The position numbers and the translations under genes are program-made. The notes under the pieces are model-generated. The model did no database searches. It was given only the letters and a program-made list of their open reading frames with translations, and had not been told where the DNA came from. DNA of 12,319 nucleotides from Willaertia magna (taxonomy: Eukaryota > Heterolobosea > Eutetramitea > Acrasida > Naegleriidae). Positions within the stretch are counted from its first letter, which is position 1. Each line of letters begins with the position of its first letter. The stretch spans positions 1 to 12,319 of the forward strand of contig CADWAF010003809.1 in the NCBI GenBank assembly GCA_902984215.1, read 5' to 3'. Below, in pieces: positions 7,230 through 12,319 of this stretch.

Positions 7230-8726
7230 TTACTGTTTGTTATTGGTATCAAAGTCAACCAAATTACTAAAGCTACCTACACTACCAAAACTTTTGAAAC
7301 TGCCAAACGAATCACTGGATGGCAGACCTTTTAAATCTTGTAGCCAACTACCATCTTGAGGCATAAATTCTATTGAGGATATCGAAGAAGTGCGAGGCAA
7401 CGTTTCTACATAGGCTATTGGTGCTGTATTATTATTTGTAGTAACAACTTGTTGATTAGACTTATTTAAACATGCATCCAATTCTTCATCTCTAAAATCT
7501 ATAAAAGTATCCAAATTACTTGAGGAACTTCTTGAAAGTTTTAACATTGGCGATAGTGTAGGATTCAAATCTAAAGAAGTATTACTTCCAACTTTTGGCA
7601 GTGTTGGTGATAAAAGCCTAGATAAATTTTCATTGTCACTCAATAGTAAGGGAGAATTATCTACATTTGTTGTGCTAGATGAAGTAGGGGTATTACTACC
7701 TAAAGAGGCTTGTCGTGTTACCATACAGTTACTATAACTTGTTTGTTGTATGTTATTTATATTATTTAAGCCTTGTTGTTGCAATGAAGGCACCTGTACA
7801 TGCATTGTCGTTGAACTAATTCGTTCTCTATTATTATTGTTATTATACACCTCGTTATTGACAACTTTAGAAGGCATCTTGAAATCATCTGTTGTAATCA
7901 TTGCGTTATTCTCAGTCATAACCATATCATTTGGTTGCATTTCTACTTGATTATTGTTCGTACTAATGTCATTAGAATTTGGTGAAACTTTCTTTTTCCT
8001 TCTCTTTCTTTTTGTTGTTTGATTTTGTGGGTTTAATGCGTCTAAATGGTTAATTGCACTCAAAGGTAAAACTTCTTCATCCTTTAGGGAAGGTTCATTG
8101 GTAACAACGCAAAATTCAGCCATGTACTTTGTTTGTCCTTGATATGGAGGCGGATGTAACTTTGTAGGTTTTGTAATTGCAGATTTTGTTTGATTTGTAG
8201 CATTAGGTAATTCTAAAACAAAATAATTATCTTCAAAATGTTTACATGTTTTTAATTGTTTTCTTAATTGTCTGTATTTTCTATTCACTTTTTGTGCACT
8301 TAAATGTGTTGGATTTGTCGGAATATTACTATGGTTAAGTGGAATAGTTGGAGGATGGCCATATGGCTGTTGTTGTTGGTAAATATTATTAGGTAATGCA
8401 GTACCACTATTCATCATTGTTACAGGCATAGAGTTCACTATTTCCGAATATACAGGTGTAGCATTGTTGTTATTAGGAATGTTGTTAGAATGTAAAGGAG
8501 GTGGTACCCAACTTTGTTGTTGCTGCTGGTGATGTAGATTGTTATTGTGTAAAGGTTGTTGTTGGTGATGGATAATAGAAGATTGAATGTGCGGACTACT
8601 ATCAATAATGTTCATTGTTTGGGGATGTTTATCGTGTGCTGACCACTTTTTACTTTCATTGACGAATACTATCTCTCCAGCATTATTATTGCTGTTAGTG
8701 GACGACAGATAATGTTCTGGATTCAT
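7230..8726 (-). CDS. Gln/Asn/Ser-rich protein with nuclear-localisation-like cluster, function unknown
   Basis: A 498-residue protein I do not recognise. Residues 50-125 are His/Gln/Asn/Pro-rich, with runs such as HHQQQQQ and QQQQ. The only segment of ordinary complexity is about 146-225, starting with a basic stretch (KVNRKYRQLRKQLK) and containing LPPPYQGQ-like and FCVVTNEPSL sequence; this may be a small folded domain. A strong basic cluster, KRKRRKKK at 239-246, resembles a nuclear localisation signal. The rest is Ser/Thr/Asn-rich. The C-terminus has a hydrophobic-acidic segment (SWLQDLKGL) followed by a glycine-phenylalanine-serine tract (FGSFKSFGSVGSF). Together these fit a transcriptional or chromatin regulator, but no named DNA-binding domain is visible, so this is inference. 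It is intronless as read and starts at the only plausible ATG. A 188-bp upstream spacer carries unusual palindromes. Confidence 0.75.
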   Translation of the reverse strand: MNPEHYLSSTNSNNNAGEIVFVNESKKWSAHDKHPQTMNIIDSSPHIQSSIIHHQQQPLHNNNLHHQQQQQSWVPPPLHSNNIPNNNNATPVYSEIVNSMPVTMMNSGTALPNNIYQQQQPYGHPPTIPLNHSNIPTNPTHLSAQKVNRKYRQLRKQLKTCKHFEDNYFVLELPNATNQTKSAITKPTKLHPPPYQGQTKYMAEFCVVTNEPSLKDEEVLPLSAINHLDALNPQNQTTKRKRRKKKVSPNSNDISTNNNQVEMQPNDMVMTENNAMITTDDFKMPSKVVNNEVYNNNNNRERISSTTMHVQVPSLQQQGLNNINNIQQTSYSNCMVTRQASLGSNTPTSSSTTNVDNSPLLLSDNENLSRLLSPTLPKVGSNTSLDLNPTLSPMLKLSRSSSSNLDTFIDFRDEELDACLNKSNQQVVTTNNNTAPIAYVETLPRTSSISSIEFMPQDGSWLQDLKGLPSSDSFGSFKSFGSVGSFSNLVDFDTNNKQ

Positions 8727-8914
8727 CTTTTCTCTGTTATCGGATTATGGTATTTTTTTTTTGTAAGAATTGGTCCGCTAGGAGTCGGTTTCAGTTTTCG
8801 CGAATAAAACTTTTTCAATATATCCCAGTCCCGATTACGGAAAAGACGCTCCGGTTGTATGCATACAAAAGGATAAGGCAATTCCTTTAATTATTAATAT
8901 TGTAATAATAATGA
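8727..8914 (-). promoter_or_regulatory. GC-richer promoter-like spacer with palindromes
   Basis: A 188-bp spacer between the receptor stop and the ATG of the Gln/Asn-rich gene. Its middle part (about 8740-8860) is visibly richer in CG dinucleotides than any other intergenic DNA here. It contains TTCGCGAA (8797-8804), CCG-ATTA-CGG (8831-8840), the related CGGATTATGG (8741-8750) and a perfect 14-bp palindrome at 8855-8868. I infer the promoter of the Gln/Asn-rich gene; the binding factors are unknown. I could not fold any part of it as a tRNA. Confidence 0.45.
8855..8868. repeat. Perfect 14-bp palindrome TTGTATGCATACAA
   Basis: Each half is the exact reverse complement of the other. It lies 128 bp upstream of the ATG of the Gln/Asn-rich gene and 46 bp beyond the receptor stop, so it could be a dimeric protein binding site or part of the receptor 3' end. 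The core ATGCAT recurs just past the other end of the Gln/Asn-rich gene (7217-7222). Confidence 0.6.
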
Positions 8915-10562
8915 TCAAAATTTAGAGCCATGTGCTTTAGTAAATCTGTCAAAAATATCTAGCATATTGTGCAAAACAAAAAACTCAAGATTTTCAACTA
9001 AATTATCTTCTGGAAACGTTGATGAATCTTTGTTACTCTTGTAATTATTTATCCAATCTCTAATCTCTTGAAAATTATTGGCAGCAGCTCTATTTACATT
9101 TATTTCCATAGTAGCACCTAGCCTCAAATAGTCATTGTAAATATGTGTTAAAATTGCAGCACGTTTTTTCTTGTTTGCTTTTTTAAACAGTTGAATTGAA
9201 TTCCAACACAAAATATCTTCAGGGCAATAGCTTCTTGTTGCAAATTCAACCAACATTTTGTTGATAGAAGGGTCTTTTAATAACTTCTCCATTTTGTTTT
9301 CTTCTTTTGGTTGAGAAGTTTCAGGCAAGCCATTAATTGCATTAGTACTGTCACTTATCAACCTACGACGTTGTGATAAGGGGTAATAAATAAATACAGG
9401 AATAGTGCACGAAATTATTGTATCAATTACAATAGCTATTAAAATTATTACAACCCACGGGAAGTAATAGTCAGTTCTGAAGAAAATTAAATGTAAAGTC
9501 ATGAAATACTTACAACTTTGAAATGACCGAAAAAAAAGGAGGTATTAAGTATAAGGCTCCTATCACCAACCAATTAATAACAAGGGGAATAATTTCAAAT
9601 TTTACAAAAAGTGTGTCTCTCTTTATAAAGAAAGTAACTGCTACTGTAAAAAATGTAATAATCAAATAAAACGCTATTGCTGTTCCAAAATATATTTGAC
9701 TGTTAGTTCCTAATCCACAACCATTAGAAAATGTATATATTTTTGAGCCAACTACAAAGTTTGAGCTTGTTGTTAAATCATTAATTAATCCACAAATAAA
9801 AAATAAAAAGCTGTGAACAGATATAACTGCAAAAAATGTAATTAAAGCAAAATTATTGTTTGTAAATAATGTAAGTACCTTAATATATCTGGAATACTTT
9901 TGAATTATTTCATTCTTAATGTTACTGTTACCCAAAGCCTTCACTTCATTTTCTGTCAAAATAATTAATGAATTATCTACTGCTATATCTTGATTCATGC
10001 TTTGATTATTTGTTTTGTTGACATCTTGTACATTCGATTCTGTCATTTCAATCTTTTGGGTTCCATCAGTAATAATTTTTTTATGCCCGTTAGCAATTAC
10101 AACTTTCCATTCATTAATTTTCATTAAAGTTATTAATCTAATTGTTCTTAATATTATAGGTAAACCCATGATGGGAACTGCATTGAAATATGTCAGCATG
10201 AAAATAAAACAGGGAAATACCTTTCTGTTTATCATAATTCTCATTAGCACAATAAAAGAGAAAATTAATCCCCATACCGCTGGCAATATTAGTAAACTTA
10301 ATCCTCTGGCTGTCAAGTGATTAATTTCTTTTAGTTTGTTTGCTTTATAAATTTTGAAATATTGATATAGCAATCCTGAAAGAGATACAACAACCAAAGA
10401 AAAGTGAAACACAAGAAATATTCCAGAAACTACTTTTGCGGAAACATAATCGTCACATACACCATATTGGCTTTTAAATCCTTTCTCTATCAAAGAAATG
10501 TGGCACACGTTAGTATCGTTTGAAATTGTGTTGTTGATAGCGAAATTAGCAAGATCAAACAT
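8915..10562 (-). CDS. Seven-transmembrane receptor fused to RGS domain (two exons)
   Basis: Joined on the minus strand from 10562-9514 and 9476-8915, giving 536 residues. Hydrophobic spans lie near 44-68, 86-108, 115-139, 237-260, 290-313, 322-347 and 354-380. A roughly 100-residue hydrophilic loop after span 3 and short loops elsewhere put the N-terminus outside and the C-terminus in the cytosol. Residues 411-531 form an RGS domain, the GTPase-activating module for G-alpha: CPEDILCW (Asp437 at the usual Asn position), IYNDYLRLGATMEIN (Asn476) and a final helix with Asp523 and Arg527, which match G-alpha-contacting residues of RGS4. Exon 1 ends in span 6/7 and exon 2 supplies span 7, so only the spliced form makes seven spans. 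This architecture is known from plants (AtRGS1), amoeboflagellates and some fungi. The ligand is unknown. A probable decayed copy lies upstream. Confidence 0.9.
9477..9513 (-). other. Intron, 37 nt, in 7TM-RGS gene
   Basis: It has a consensus donor GTAAGT and the acceptor TTTTCTTTCAG-like tract ending in TTCAG at 9477. Removing it joins ...VISK to TDYYFPWV across a split Leu codon (TT plus A) and converts two partial frames into one protein with seven spans and an RGS domain. It is short but within the range of minimal spliceosomal introns. Confidence 0.9.
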
Positions 10563-12105
10563 TATTTTTTAGAACAGATATTAGAACACGTGTGACTGAT
10601 AGGTGAATTTAAAAATCCTTATTAAATCTAAAAATAATTAAATAATATAAAAATTAAAAAAGTAGAAATAATTATTATTAATGAAGTTTTTAAAAAAAAT
10701 TTTGAGATCATTAATTGATTAATATTATTTTGGTAGTATAATTAGTAAATTTAATAATTATTTAGTAATTCTATTGTAATTTTATAAAAAACTATATAAA
10801 CTTTTTTTTTTTTTTATTTTTTCAATTTATAAAATTTATAAACTTATTTAAGTATTTTTTATAAAATATTTTTTTTTAATTTATAAATTTAATTAAAAAT
10901 TCTTTAATTTTATTTTAAACTTTGTTAAATAAATTTTAAATTTTTATATTTAATTTTAATTTTATTAAATATTAAAACCTTATTTTTAGGTATAATTAAT
11001 ATTTTATATTATTTTTATTTTTAAAGTAAAAATAAAAATTTATAAAGTTTTAAAAAAAATAAAAAATATTTTAAAATTATGGGTTAAATTATTAAAAAAA
11101 AATAAAAAAAAATCTAAAACAATTAATTTTTTTAATAAAAAAACAAAAATAATTTAATAAATAAAATAAAATATTTAATATTAAATTTTTTAAAAAAACA
11201 TTTTTTATTTAAAAAATTATATAATATTATACTGTTTTTTAATTTTTTTTATTTTTTATAATATTTTACAATTTAAATCATAATTAACATTTATAAAATA
11301 TTTAAACTTATCTAAAACCATGTTTTTAAAAAATAAAATTTTTTAAAAAAAGTTATTTTAAAGTTGTTTTAAAAATATTTTATTAATTTTTTTTAAATTA
11401 AAAAATTAATAAAATTATGAAAAAATAAATAATAATAAAATTTTATTTTATTCTATCTAAAAAATAATAATAAAATAAAAATAAAAAAATAGAGAAAAAT
11501 AATATTGTTAGTTAAGAAATTTTATTAAAAAAATTAAATAAAAAATGTTATAAAAAAAATTATTTTTAAATTTTAAAAAATGAATAAAGGAAAATGTTAT
11601 AAATTTAGAGGAATTAAATAATTGTTATATTAAATTTACTTGTGGATCTTTGTGGGAGAAATTAAGAAAAAATATTTATATAATTATTTTCAATTTAATA
11701 ACAAAATTAATAAAAATAATTAATTTAAATATAATTATAGTATACTAGGAAAAAAATAATGTAGAAAAGGTTTTAAAAGGTTATTTTGTAGTGAAAATTT
11801 GTTGTAAAAGGTAATTTCTTTTTTAGAATATTCTTTTTTTCTAAAAATTAATAATATCATAATTCTGATTAGTGCAATAAAAAAGAAAAATAATTTCTGC
11901 ACTTTTACTTCTTTTAGATTTAAATTAAAGAATAACTAAATCAGATTAGTAAACTTTTTAAGAGTCCCACAAATTAATTTTATTTTTGTTACTGTGACTT
12001 TTTATTATTTTTAATTTATTTTTTAAAATACAATCTTCTTTTAAACAAAATAATAACAAAAATGTTTGTAACTTTAAAAATATTTATTGAATTTACAATT
12101 TAAGA
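10563..12105. other. Extremely AT-rich region without an intact gene
   Basis: About 1.54 kb, mostly A/T homopolymer and short A/T strings, with a run of about 14 T near 10802. By eye roughly nine bases in ten are A or T, against about two in three in the genes. The right side (11640-12000) has scattered G/C and holds the candidate relic listed separately. The first few hundred bases upstream of 10562 should include the receptor promoter. I found no open frame with coding character, no tRNA and no obvious tandem array. Confidence 0.75.
11700..12060 (-). pseudogene. Candidate relic of a second 7TM-RGS gene
   Basis: Bases 11858-11894 match 10233-10269 of the receptor gene at 32 of 37 positions. 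Read on the minus strand in the same frame they give FIALIRIM, against FIVLMRIM in transmembrane span 2 of the intact protein. Further shared blocks run in the same order: ATTAGTAAACTT (11945 against 10288, 12 of 12), ATTAATTT (11973 against 10320) and CAATC (12031 against 10371). Weaker candidates lie at 11741 and 11787. Offsets stay within 1588-1660. In-frame stops and insertions break any reading. AT bias inflates chance matches, so confidence is moderate. Confidence 0.45.
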
Positions 12106-12319
12106 CTATTGTTGTTGATTTAATAAATCAGATGATTCTGATTCAGAAACTACAACCCAACTTTCTTGCTTATCTAATGTAGGTGTAGTTGTATTAGTTT
12201 GCATACTATCAACCAATAATAAATCTTCTGGTACTTCATTTTCATTAAAATCTTGTTGGTTATCTTTTGGTAAATCTTTATCAGTTTGTGGACTGGACAA
12301 ACCAACTTCTTCAGGTTTT
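12106..12319 (-). CDS. C-terminal fragment of an unknown acidic protein
   Basis: The frame is open from the window end to a TAG at 12106-12108, giving about 70 visible residues. There is no ATG at its apparent left end (the codon at 12300-12298 is TTG, Leu), so the gene continues beyond the window. The sequence is hydrophilic and acidic, rich in Asp, Glu, Ser, Thr and Gln, and looks disordered. One hydrophobic cluster near the end, ESWVVVSESESSD, stands out. Its composition is clearly coding-like against the AT-rich neighbour. No family can be assigned. Confidence 0.6.
   Translation of the reverse strand, partial: KPEEVGLSSPQTDKDLPKDNQQDFNENEVPEDLLLVDSMQTNTTTPTLDKQESWVVVSESESSDLLNQQQ

Noticed and set aside
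8770..8870. Possible tRNA or small structured RNA in the CG-richer spacer
   Set aside because: There is no B-box-like GTTCRANYC at the right spacing and no acceptor or T-arm pairing I could find on either strand.
8915..9502. RGS domain as a separate gene starting at ATG 9502
   Set aside because: That ATG lies inside a consensus 37-nt intron, and the spliced form gives the seventh membrane span and a known architecture.
10015..10320. Plus-strand 101-codon frame opposite the receptor gene
   Set aside because: It is complementary to transmembrane-coding sequence, which yields hydrophobic antisense frames by chance.
10563..12105. Organelle DNA insertion, centromere or transposon in the AT-rich block
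   Set aside because: I saw no organelle gene, terminal repeats, target duplications or tandem satellite unit. Collinear matches to the receptor gene favour a decayed duplicate, although a centromere-like role cannot be excluded from sequence alone.

Overview
The window looks like nuclear DNA from an AT-rich, gene-dense eukaryotic microbe. Genes have short GT-AG introns, start codons follow A-rich leaders, arginine is mostly AGA, Asn/Gln tracts are common, and neighbouring genes almost touch. TAA, TAG and TGA all end plausible proteins, so the standard code fits and a ciliate is unlikely. A receptor with seven membrane spans fused to an RGS domain, a protein with flagellar-type TFKP repeats and a ubiquitin-like/doublecortin-type domain suggest a flagellate-capable protist. 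A heterolobosean (Naegleria relative) is my leading guess; a zoosporic early-diverging fungus is the alternative. No single gene fixes the lineage.

Layout. Positions 1-588 (+) hold the C-terminal three quarters of a pyridoxamine 5'-phosphate oxidase. Its stop codon is one base from the stop of a convergent membrane-anchored alpha/beta hydrolase (590-1837, -). Only 28 bp separate the hydrolase start from the divergent start of an RlmN-type radical SAM methyltransferase (1866-3194, +). This is followed after 61 bp by a two-exon TFKP-repeat protein (3256-5219, +). Four bases further on ends a convergent two-exon gene (5224-6986, -) that I rebuild as one protein, with an N-terminal DCX/KHA-like ubiquitin-fold domain and a downstream HMG box. 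A Gln/Asn-rich, probably nuclear protein of unknown function follows (7230-8726, -), then a two-exon 7TM-RGS receptor (8915-10562, -).

Positions 10563-12105 are extremely AT-rich and hold no intact gene. The part nearest the right end carries collinear matches to the adjacent receptor gene on the same strand, offset by about 1.6 kb, roughly the length of that gene. I read this as the remains of a tandem duplicate that has drifted to AT. The last 200 bp hold the C-terminus of an unknown acidic protein that runs off the window.

The genes do not form one pathway. Three introns (37, 44 and 104 nt) are inferred from donor/acceptor signals and from restored reading frames. Two of them change the gene count: the DCX-HMG gene and the 7TM-RGS gene would otherwise each be called as two ORFs. 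The main candidates for novelty are the DCX/KHA-HMG domain combination and the decayed receptor copy.
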